Origin: Limnoperna fortunei
Lineage: Eukaryota > Mollusca > Bivalvia > Mytilida > Modiolidae
Assembly: GCA_944474755.1 (NCBI GenBank)
Contig: OX104115.1
Location: 34,731,080-34,795,079, forward strand
Length of the DNA: 64,000 nt
Direction of reading: 5' to 3'
Below are positions 58,001 through 64,000 of the stretch, in pieces. The stretch's first letter is position 1. Every line of letters starts with the position of its first letter. Position numbers and translations under genes: made by a program. The notes under the pieces were generated by a model. The model was not told where the DNA came from, made no database searches, and worked only from the letters and a program-made list of their open reading frames with translations.

Positions 58001-59872
58001 GAGCTAGTAGAGCGACGCTTGTTCATGCTCTCTTGACTTTGATTCGCTAACAAATCACGAGCTAGTTTCCGCATAAACGGTGCAGAATGTTGATCATTGG
58101 AATCTAGCTCAGAATTAATATTGTTCAATAACATCTTATCCTTTTCACTAGTACTTTTTGGTCTTTCTTTGTGAATACCTTCCGGTCTGCCTCGTAAATT
58201 TTTATGATTTCGGTGAAAATCCTCCTCTCTATTTGTACTTTCCGGAGACGTCTGAATTGCCTGATTTGATTTGTCGAACTGAAAATGTGAGTTATATCCA
58301 GGAGATGTGGGCGACTTCTTTTTCGGTGTATTAAATTCAGTCTGAGTACCTGTTGTGTAACACACCATCGTTTTAACAATATAACTATTTTTTGGATCAA
58401 TAATACTTGTATGAACATTGTCTGGTAAGTTATCTTTTGATCCAGGCGGGGATTTTGATTCCTTTGGACTTTGAATAGGACTTGTGCTACTGTCAATAAA
58501 TTTATTATCGGGCGACACCTGTAGTGCCATTTGATCAGAATATCTCACATCAACGATTATTGGTTTAGAGTCCTTATCTGGACTGAGTAATGGGTTAGTT
58601 CCAGAATCTCGTAGAATTCTTGAAGAACTTGCAGAATTCTGGTACCCTTTATATTGCTGTGTATACTTAGCATCAAATTTGCTTGATGACCGTTGTGATG
58701 GATACCGGCCATCACTTTCACGTTCCGGAGGAGACACATTGTATTTCTCATCACCTATTCTATGGCCGTCTTGATCAAATATTGGCTGTTGGTAACCGGG
58801 CTGGGAATCAAAAAATTCATTCATTTTAGAATCATCTTTTTTATCTGTTACAACAGTGCTACCATACTGCACATGTGTTTTGTCAGGTCGTTTCATAAAA
58901 ATTGAAAATGGTATTGGTTTTTTAAATCCTGGATCACTTGTAGTTCTTTCACTAGACTTTCTGTCAGATATCGGACTATTACGATCCTTCAATGCCCTCA
59001 CGTTATTTTGGTTAGGATTGTGTTCATTATAGACACTTAATGGAGCATTAATTGGTTCTCCGCCCTCAGCTTCTGGACTCGGCTGGGTTACCGGCCAAGA
59101 CGGATATTTTGCATGACTTTGACTATGTGATGTCACATATTTCATACTGGATATATCTCTTGTTGGTGGTGCAGGGGGTGAACATAAAGGTCTATTATCC
59201 CCTTTAGTAAGTCCTTGTAATTCCGGCTCACATTCCTCTTTTTCGATTGGTGGAGGAAGACTATGGTTTCCCACATGAACACTCGGACTCAATACAATAC
59301 TCTGCTGGATATCTTGTAAGTTTTGATAATCATTTGCATTGTGTTTGGTAAATTGCGACGACATAGGATAGAAATTATTATTATGAGCTTGATATTGTCT
59401 TGGCGAGTTCTTATGGTAGGCACTAGGGGATGACCATTTTTGATTGGCTGAATATGATGATGGACTATGTACAGATGATTTTTTGACGTCGTCATGGATA
59501 TTTGGACTAGATTTCATCAGCGGTGACTGATAGTTCATGGTTTTCATGCTGTAATGTGACGTGGACACATCCTTGTCAAGACTAGGGGAAGACTTTGATG
59601 GAGACAGTAACGGATTGAAGTAACCATGGTTTCCTTCATATCTGTTTGGTAATATTTGTTTTTGTTGAGACAAATCTGCCATTGTCGGCCATTCTTTTAC
59701 TTTCGTTGTAGGAGTAGTGGCTTGTTCCATTGGTAACTGAGTATCTCCATGTGCATCGTGACTTGTGATGCCAACTCTCAGGTCCTTGCTATCTGCTGTA
59801 TGATATGACTGGACGCTGGCCTCTGTGGATGAGCTAATTGATGCAGTTTCTTGTCTACGATTTCTGGAACCA
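21752..59872 (-). CDS. Shroom: Shroom family protein, 3' eight coding exons (partial gene)
   Basis: Shroom proteins bind F-actin and recruit Rho kinase (Rock) to apical junctions, driving actomyosin contraction and epithelial shape change. Exons in transcript order are 59872-56218, 55677-55637, 33250-32498, 27988-26690, 24258-24117, 23834-23733, 23196-23023 and 22009-21752. All junctions are GT-AG, phases fit, and the join is open for 2140 residues. Residues 1-1218 are Ser-rich and presumably disordered. Residues 1233-1482 are Pro-rich, with PPPPPPPT and LPPPPPE, the latter fitting an Ena/VASP EVH1-type ligand. Residues 1484-1915 are rich in Asn, His, Gln and Ser. Residues about 1917-2140 form the ASD2 coiled coil that binds Rock. 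The PDZ domain found at the N-terminus of many Shrooms would lie beyond 64000, and ASD1 could not be placed with confidence. Family certain from ASD2. Confidence 0.95.
22187..22274. repeat. Three degenerate 31-bp units
   Basis: ATATCGATATTAGCCCAG, ATATCAATATTCACCCTGG and ATAGCAATATTAGCCTTGG recur at about 31-bp spacing in the Shroom intron. They are short and diverged. Confidence 0.5.
22877..23018 (-). pseudogene. Two decayed tandem copies of a Shroom exon end
   Basis: Directly downstream (on the - strand) of the exon ending at 23023, two copies of its last 70 or so bases and its donor follow in tandem. Copy B (about 22945-23018) would read SGLLARAENAF, stop, SLTNN in the exon's frame. Copy C (about 22877-22944) would read LLAWAVVA, stop. 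The anchor GGACTAGAAT lies at 23033 and 22891, and its variant GGACACAAAT at 22959, giving spacings of 74 and 68 bp. Neither copy keeps a good donor. Confidence 0.85.
23023..23196 (-). CDS. Shroom: Shroom exon (ASD2 middle)
   Basis: The acceptor is TTTGTTTACAG and the donor AAG|GTGAGT on the - strand. It holds 58 codons, phase 0. DKFNSYVTDMEKIIKLLLKL followed by SGLLARAENAL is the classic central ASD2 segment. The last 24 codons are the source of the two decayed tandem copies next to it. Confidence 0.95.
23510..23710 (+). mobile_element. Heavily decayed SINE
   Basis: The order of traces matches the family: CACTAGAGTGTC, GTTATGAGTGTAAGC, TTTCCTCCCAC, AAAAAACTGGGTGCC and GATGGAAAATTGCTGAAA. 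It lies in the intron just before the next Shroom exon. Confidence 0.5.
23733..23834 (-). CDS. Shroom: Shroom exon (ASD2 start)
   Basis: 102 bp, 34 codons, phase 0, with acceptor TTTTTTTACAG and donor AGG|GTTAGT. EELVRSIQKKVEKLKEEKSE opens the conserved coiled-coil block of ASD2. Confidence 0.95.
24117..24258 (-). CDS. Shroom: Shroom exon (ASD2 leader)
   Basis: 142 bp, with acceptor GTTTTCAG and donor AAG|GTAAGC. One base completes the split leucine codon, then 47 codons including DPSALPADYFKSSPKAK. The short acidic/basic lead-in precedes the ASD2 coiled coil in this family. Confidence 0.93.
24259..26689 (-). other. Shroom intron, no feature recognised
   Basis: AT-rich intron. A faint similarity to TATAATACTC-type transposon termini near 26250-26420 is too weak to call. 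No supported gene on either strand. Confidence 0.5.
26690..27988 (-). CDS. Shroom: Shroom exon (N/H/Q/S-rich linker)
   Basis: 1299 bp, acceptor TATTATTGCAG, donor GTT|GTAAGTG, phase 1 to phase 2. It encodes a polar region of 432 codons rich in Asn, Ser, Gln, His and Pro with no globular motif, ending SNRKEEPKST. The methionine before the acceptor in the same frame is intronic and should not be taken as a start. Open frames on the + strand and in other frames over this exon are shadows. Confidence 0.94.
29004..29158 (+). mobile_element. Decayed SINE fragment
   Basis: GTCAAGGTAGGTATACTGC, GCTCAATTCCAATCGTATTG and GCCAGTTTCCTGTTG follow the SINE order. The tail is missing. Confidence 0.5.
29289..29414. 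mobile_element. MITE-like hairpin, about 126 bp
   Basis: The left AAAAAGTCGTAAGTGTAAAA pairs with the right TTTTACACTTACAACTTTTT, extended outward by TTTTCAG/GTGAAAT traces. It lies in a Shroom intron; target duplication not resolved. Confidence 0.6.
31013..31120. repeat. 54-bp tandem duplication
   Basis: Two adjacent copies (31013-31066 and 31067-31120) differ by one base (CTCGATT against CTCTATT), so the duplication is recent. Confidence 0.95.
32128..32392 (-). mobile_element. Full-length tRNA-derived SINE with 10-bp target duplication
   Basis: On the - strand it starts GGGGGCCTTGGTGGCCAAGT, with an A-box-like TGGCCAAGTGG and a B-box-like GGTTCCATTC, then the conserved body and the tail GCTGAAAGTGGTTGTAAACA. 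AATAATTATG flanks it at 32118-32127 and 32393-32402. Short frames across it are artefacts. Confidence 0.93.
32498..33250 (-). CDS. Shroom: Shroom exon (proline-rich)
   Basis: 753 bp, acceptor TACTTACAG, donor TGG|GTAAGTT, phase 1 to 2. It holds 250 full codons. Near the start are PPPPPPPTDEDKPPELPPR and near the end SPEPPPPPTPM and LPPPPPEILADT. These runs are plausible EVH1 or SH3 ligands; Shroom3 is known to carry EVH1-type sites. A methionine three codons after the acceptor (PRMGSS) could serve as a start for a shorter isoform; that is inference. Confidence 0.94.
34077..34195. repeat. 24-25-bp tandem repeat, five copies
   Basis: AGGCTATGCTGCC followed by a T run and ACCA(C/G) recurs at 24-25-bp spacing (GGCTATG at about 34083, 34107, 34132, 34156 and 34180). 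The last copy is diverged. Confidence 0.9.
39090..39140 (+). mobile_element. Tail of a second SINE type
   Basis: AATATAACTGAAATTTTGCTT, GATGTAAAAC and a CAATCAATCAATCA tail resemble the 3' end of a related SINE with a CAAT rather than CAAA tail. Only the tail is present. Confidence 0.4.
39816..40236 (-). repeat. Decayed relative of the ATACCCCC-ended dispersed repeat
   Basis: It starts AGTGAGCACGCTTACATACC, like the copy at 53640, and ends CTTCGTTGCATCGGGTATAA, passing a GGACGCAATGACGGATGG stretch where the other copies carry a GGACAGACGGACAG tract. The middle is not clearly alignable by eye. Confidence 0.45.
40360..41335. repeat. 48-bp minisatellite, about 20 copies
   Basis: Unit: CAGCTATTAACCATATGGCC, a CCCACCCCCAC stretch, then a variable GTTTATAG/GCTTATAG/GATTAAAG block and ACTGTCAC. 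Because 48 is a multiple of three and the unit lacks stops in several frames, it creates long overlapping open frames (153, 211 and 168 codons) that read as 16-residue repeats. These are not called as genes: frame changes between units disrupt them and nothing supports expression. Confidence 0.96.
42985..43108 (+). mobile_element. SINE fragment (head and part of body)
   Basis: CTTGTGGTGAAGGTAGTTTC, CAGTTTCAGTCTTGGG, CTAACTGACAAGGATTGCC and ACCTGCTGATGG match the head and body. The tail is absent. Confidence 0.6.
43802..43955 (-). mobile_element. SINE fragment
   Basis: On the + strand TTTAATGCCACTTTCAGC, TTTTCTGCTGTATC, TTTTGGGAGAGGAAG and GGGGAAAACCCC correspond to the complement of the SINE tail and body, followed by a degraded head. 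Confidence 0.7.
44548..44625 (-). mobile_element. SINE body fragment abutting a minisatellite
   Basis: CAGTTTTTATTGTGGGGGAG, GAAGCC and CAACCCCCAACC match the complement of the SINE body. The 35-bp array starts about 20 bp further on. Confidence 0.65.
44645..45705. repeat. 35-bp minisatellite, about 30 copies
   Basis: Unit: GATTAGGGGAACGCTCACAA then TGGTGGGATGGCA(C/T)A, with a strict 35-bp period and almost no divergence. The main variation is the C/T at the unit's third-last base (GGCACA/GGCATA), with rare GAATGCTC, AATTATGG and TTAAGGG variants. The array is far more uniform than the 48-bp array. Confidence 0.97.
45800..45862 (-). mobile_element. SINE-like tail fragment (CAAT tail type)
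   Basis: GATTGATTGATTAATGGTGT, TTAACGCCCGAGCAGC and AATATTTCAGCTATATTC are the complement of a SINE tail of the CAATCAATCAAT type, distinct from the CAAACAAA tail of its neighbour at 45980. Confidence 0.55.
45980..46242 (-). mobile_element. Best-preserved tRNA-derived SINE, 11-bp target duplication
   Basis: 263 bp. On the - strand it has a head GGGGGCCTCGGTGGCCGAGT, A box TGGCCGAGTGG (46231-46221), B box GGTTCGATT (46167-46159), a body with CAATCTTAATTGACAAGGAT, GGTCGGGGGTTTTCTCCGGG and TACTCCGGCTTCCTCCCCC, then AATAAAAACTGG and GCTGAAAGTGGCGTTAAACA, and a CAAACAAACAAA tail. TATCAATTTTT flanks it at 45969-45979 and 46243-46253. The head is a tRNA-like Pol III promoter. The central block resembles conserved central domains reported for mollusc SINEs; the family name cannot be fixed here. 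Open frames across it are artefacts. Confidence 0.96.
49780..49913 (-). promoter_or_regulatory. Weak candidate for an internal Shroom promoter and first exon
   Basis: On the - strand TATAAATAG (49913-49905) is followed about 30 bp on by a less AT-rich stretch. Two tandem donor-like sites, GAG|GTAAGG and CAG|GTATGA, end it near 49780. If spliced to the exon at 33250, translation could start at its PRMGSS methionine. No transcript evidence; each element can arise by chance in AT-rich intron. Confidence 0.2.
53458..53637 (-). mobile_element. Diverged SINE
   Basis: CACTCTTAGCAATTTTCCC, CCCAGTTTTACAGTGGAAGG, CAACTGGAAAACTAGCAATC and GAATTAAGGTTGAAGTCGAA correspond to the complement of the SINE in order. 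The dispersed TGTC repeat follows directly. Confidence 0.75.
53640..53923 (-). repeat. Dispersed repeat with GACA tract, copy 2
   Basis: The complement of the repeat at 14101-14350: CTGTGAGCACGCTC, CCCCCGCTTCGCTTTCAAG, TGTACTTCCTTTATGC, GTTTAGGAGGAG, a GACA/GACG tract (53821-53862) and CAGGGGGTATAA at the far end. A poly-C run of about 14 interrupts its end. Confidence 0.8.
54083..54361 (+). mobile_element. Full-length SINE with 8-bp target duplication
   Basis: The head TGGCCAAGTGGTTAAGG, B-box-like GTTCGAGTCTC, CAATCTTAATTGACAAGGAT, CCTGCCGAAGGTCGGG, ATATAGCTGAAATATTGC and GAAAGTGGCATTAAACACC are present, with an A-rich tail. ACATTTTC flanks it at 54075-54082 and 54362-54369. The centre is somewhat decayed (TCTTGGAACAGTGGC). 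Confidence 0.88.
55637..55677 (-). CDS. Shroom: Shroom 41-bp micro-exon
   Basis: The acceptor is TTTTTTCTAG and the donor GAG|GTATGT on the - strand. It encodes AAKDLQSSTENLQ plus two bases of a serine codon. The phase links the 3.65-kb exon (phase 0 end) to the proline-rich exon (one leading base), so it is required for an open frame. It is too short to be found by frame length alone. Confidence 0.9.
56218..59872 (-). CDS. Shroom: Shroom giant exon (serine-rich central region)
   Basis: 3655 bp, acceptor ATCATTTCAG (- strand), donor CAG|GTATAAT. One base plus 1218 codons without a stop. The frame stays open for 47 codons upstream of the first methionine (59730) to the acceptor, reading GSRNRRQETASISSSTEA, so that methionine is internal and not the start. 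The sequence is disordered and rich in Ser, Pro, Asn, Gln and Lys/Arg, with many short RS, SP and SSR motifs. No PDZ fold is present. Other-frame and + strand open frames over it are shadows. Confidence 0.96.
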
Positions 59873-62800
59873 CTGAAATGATAAAAAAAAAAATATTAAA
59901 TTTATTAACAATTTATCCATACATTGCAAAATTACAGTTCAAAAACTTTTAGTACACTTTTAAGTATATAATTGAAATTCCTCTGACTGGCTACCTCTTT
60001 TATAAATGCTAAACCTTCATTCAGGACAGCGTCTAAATAATGCATTTGCAAAATTCTTGTCAAGATGTCTCCTATTAGACAGCAGTGTTTCACAATACAT
60101 ATGGTTCTTGAAGTTAATACATCAAAAAGATTTTTTAATGTGGTCAATCTGTAATTTTATGACTTTAAGAAAGTTTTGCTGATGATGCATTAGAAGCTAC
60201 AGCAAATAAAACCAATATTTCAACAGTAAAATCTTAGATTGACGTAAGCTAATTTTGAGCAGAAATTTTACTTTTGATAAGAATTTTGTCCCAGCAACTT
60301 TAATAATGGATGATGTTTCTTTTCTTTTTTATATAATTTAAAAACTGATTTTATTAACTAAAAATATATTTTATTAAATATTGTATACATAATGAATGAC
60401 TTCTTAAGAAATATCACAGATAATCAAAAAGAAAATGAGGTACAGAAAAGAATAGACATGTAAGCGTTTCATTTGAAACAATCGTTGCCATAAAACATTA
60501 CACAGAATGACTCAACAAGCCCAAAAACATACTTATACAAAGTAATTTATGACAGTAATAAGATAAGCAAAAATGTATGCATAAATAGAAATGACCTTGA
60601 AACCAATACACTTAAACATTTTAATGACTCAGATAAGTCATCAATTAACATGCAGAAGCATGTTGTTATGTCACTAATTGCATAATTAATAGGCATTAAA
60701 TACATCACAAGGTCTTTTCAAAACAGCTCGAACATGCATCATTTTAATAAGTACGACAAGCAGACCCGTTCGACCATACAAATGTAAATTTCTCATTAGA
60801 AACATGTAAATATTGATTGTAAATTTCAAAAGATTTGATTATTTTTCCTTATAGAAAAAATCCAGGTGCATGTTTTAAGCAAGACGTCCTTTTGTAGTTG
60901 CAAATGTCTTCATATTTATTGAACAACACAATCTCACACACCCTAAATATTGAAACTAGCTAAAGCACATAAAAGAATGATTAATGGTCGAACTTCAACT
61001 AAACTATTTTCTGAAAGAATTCAAATAAAGTTTTCAAACTTTAATTGGTTTTTTATGTTCTTTTTGTGCACATAATTGATAATGTAATGTTAAAACATCT
61101 TTGCAATACAAATTATGTGCATTATTGAATCGTGTTTGCCTTTACAGATATTCCAATACAGTGTAACCCTAAAATGGTAAGTTTATAGAAATTCTTCAGT
61201 TCAAATGAGAACTCAGCAAGACAAGTAGAGGAGACATTGTATTGCTTAAAATTCTGATCCAATTTCAAATTTATTTTCTTTTCATACGACAGAATATTCC
61301 ATTGTATGATTTCACTTTTTTAAGAAATGCAAACAAGATAATTTCAACACTGATGATATATCACTGCAGTCATTGAGACTGTTGATAAACCTTGGCTCAT
61401 TTAAACTCTAAATGTTACCATGTACCATGTTTCCTAAATAATGGTTGTTCCAACTTCACAGATATACTAGTACCAACGAAAAGCTATAAAAAGGACCTCA
61501 ATATGGAATCCTGCCACAACTTGATACTAGACCACAGACCCAACATGACAAAAAAGAACACTAAAATCCTACAAGTAGCTACTGCCATCCATTTATTCTG
61601 TTTTGAGAATTTTAAGGACGGTAATCATACAAAATTTAATGCTCGAGTTACCTCCCCTAGTTGACTATTATTTGAAATTCTATGTATATGACACAATTTA
61701 CACCAATGACAATACTAATTATATATTTTGTTCTGCACAAAACCCAAATTTTGTACATTTTCCTAATATGCTCTAGGGTATATTTTAATTTGACATTCAA
61801 TGCAAACAATGTTTATATATGTATGAGTAAACTGTTAGACATATGTACATACAGTTGTATGTAAATTAATGGCAGAAATGTTGTATTGATTACAAAAATA
61901 TTCAAAATGACTTGTGTAAAATTTACAACATTTTGATTGAAGTTACTGACAAAAATAAAATTATTGGTGAAAATTTAAATATTTTTTTGTCTTTTTTTTT
62001 TGGTCAAAACTGTCTTGTTTATGTTTAATCCTTTGATATATTACCCCATTCCTGATATTTCTTAATCATATCCAGAACCTACAGGTATAATAGAATAACC
62101 ATATTCTATTTTACATAAATCAAACATACATCATTATAACTCTATACAAAAATACCTTTGAAACCTCTGTGAATATTCTCAACATAAATACTGTAAATTA
62201 AGTCCCACAAACCTCACATATGTTTGCCAAAATATAAAAATTCCTAAATTAAAATCTCCATAAGAATAAATAATACAAAGAATTCCACAAAAAAACTACA
62301 TCCAAAGTTCTTAGCAAATATTAACCACATAAAAACCCAAACAAGTTACATAATACGACATGATGACGTCAGACTGGTACAAATCCTTTGCATTGGCTGT
62401 GACAGTGATGTATATATTTATTGTGAAGGCATTCAACAGGGAGACTCTCTGTCACCTCAGACTTTTTCTACTGCTAACTCTATTTTATAATTTCTTTTCA
62501 GATTCTGAATGCAGTTCAAGGTATTTAAATTTTCCCATTTTTATGCATGTTTAAAATTTAAGTGCTTTGAATTTAGTCCAAGACTTTTAAATTTTACAAT
62601 TGAAAACATTTTTTAAAAATCAAAATATTTGATATCTTGAAAATATGAAACTCTTCAACAATATAAACACTTTTATAATTCAAAGGTGTAGTTTACAAAC
62701 AATTGTAATTAATGTTTTACCGTTACATTTATAGAAGATCATGGCCAACAAATTACGATCCACTTTCAAGATTTCTATCATCAATTTATATTTACAAAGT

Positions 62801-64000
62801 ATTAATCATGGCTATGGACTAATTTTCATCTGTGGTTCAATCTTGCATGTCCAAAAACAATATGATTCCCCCTGGTAATTTATACAGGAAGTACATGCAA
62901 ATATCTTTTACCTGCACGTACAGGTATTTTCACCAATCAAAATGGCAAACAAGTCTAACATTTGAGCACATTTACAAATCAACAATGCAATCCAACTCTC
63001 TCCTTTTAGGAAATGTTTAACTTTTACATTACTCATGTACATGTACTCATCTCATCCCATAAATGCACTGATATTAAAAGATTATAATTACAGGTAGATT
63101 GTCACAGTTTTGTATTAATTAACATAACTCCAAACAATACAGATTATGTCATTTTCATATGTACAAAAAATATGAGCACCACTTATCTTAATAAGACAAT
63201 AGCAATGACAATTCAATTTTCTACACAGATTTCTGCCTTTAACACCACAAATAAGATTTATCAGACTAAAATGACGCTCAATTTCCATTAAAGATTTTTC
63301 AACTGAGCATTGATTTTGCCCTATTTTCATAAAATACATTCTACTTCAAACCTTCAAATAACCTAAAGCAAAATATTTTGCCCCTTCATTTGCAACTTAA
63401 AACATATTTAAAAACCAAACAAACCCGTAAGAAAAAGAAAGAACAAAAATTTACCTGAGTCAACAAAATGGCAGACAAATGTTTTCACTTCCAAGCTTTA
63501 GAATTACATTTGATTTTATCTTTTGATCCACCTTCCAAAGGAGTTAAAACACCTGTATCTTTATATAGCCTTTAGTTTTTATACTTATCTGGTATGTCAA
63601 ATATATGTAATCCAAACGTTTCTAAAACATATACCTCAAAATATTTTGAAATTGACTTATAAGCATTTAATCAAAGAATGATTGAAACCTATAACTCAGC
63701 TACTTGACATGATCCAGTTTAAATATTTTCTAATCAAGTTACATTGTCCTAATTTTTTTTCCAGTCGTGTTATGCGTTTTGTGCTAAATCCATATAAAAA
63801 CATTTTAATTTGTCTAATGGATTGTTACAATATAGACATCCTCTGAAAAATTCTGTGTTGGGATAATTAAGTTTAGAGCATATCCTTTCTAATTTGAAAA
63901 TTTTAAAATATACATCCTTAGCAAATACAGATTGTTTTTAAAAACAAACTAATTTTGTGGTTACTCACCGAAACTGTATTAGAGATTAACATGTAAAATA
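59873..64000 (-). other. Shroom intron to the window end
   Basis: AT-rich sequence. No further exon with matching phase was found; an upstream exon must end with two bases of a split codon. A donor-like TTTCG|GTGAGTAA on the - strand sits near 63969, but in that phase the visible 31 bp before it contain a stop (TAA), so it is not joined. Short open frames here are not supported. Confidence 0.5.

Noticed and set aside
56444..58754. Several smaller open frames on both strands within the large exon
   Set aside because: They are shadows of the 1218-codon Shroom exon, whose frame is fixed by splice phases on both sides.
63960..64000. Another Shroom exon ending at a GTGAGT donor on the - strand near 63969
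   Set aside because: The phase needed to join the exon at 59872 meets a TAA within the visible sequence, and nothing before it can be read.

Overview
The window is eukaryotic: AT-rich DNA with multi-exon genes, canonical GT-AG introns and dense dispersed repeats. The tRNA-derived SINE families, and a hairpin-headed repeat beginning AGCTCACCTGG, are of kinds common in bivalve mollusc genomes. My inference is a bivalve, plausibly a mussel-like species; nothing here fixes the species.

Two genes converge tail to tail. On the + strand, 4697-15758 holds the last six coding exons of an annexin: the end of repeat 2, then repeats 3 and 4, 257 residues and a stop. Its N-terminal exons lie before the window. 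On the - strand, 59872-21752 holds the last eight coding exons of a Shroom family actin- and Rho-kinase-binding protein: 2140 residues and a stop. They include one 3.65-kb exon of low-complexity serine-rich sequence and a complete C-terminal ASD2 coiled coil spread over four or five small exons. Its N-terminal exons lie beyond 64000. All exon phases agree, and joining the exons gives one open frame in each gene. About 6 kb of intergenic sequence (15759-21751) separates the two stops and must contain both 3' UTRs.

The rest is intron and repeats. Region 1-4696 holds a 50-bp minisatellite interrupted by a hAT-like MITE, a TTAA-flanked piggyBac-type MITE, a foldback element and a 1.8-kb compound inverted/direct repeat. 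The annexin introns hold a 25-copy 58-bp minisatellite that begins on the exon's splice donor, a 1.66-kb hairpin-headed repeat, and two SINEs each split by a DNA transposon with a matching target duplication. The 22.4-kb Shroom intron (33251-55636) holds a 48-bp and a 35-bp minisatellite, several SINEs and a weak internal promoter candidate. No rRNA gene, functional tRNA gene or CRISPR array was seen.

The most notable observations are two tandem duplications that overlap exon-intron boundaries (annexin at 4776-6227, Shroom at 22877-23092), an annexin with an enlarged repeat 2-3 linker, and well-preserved nested transposon insertions. I found no convincing wholly new biological system.
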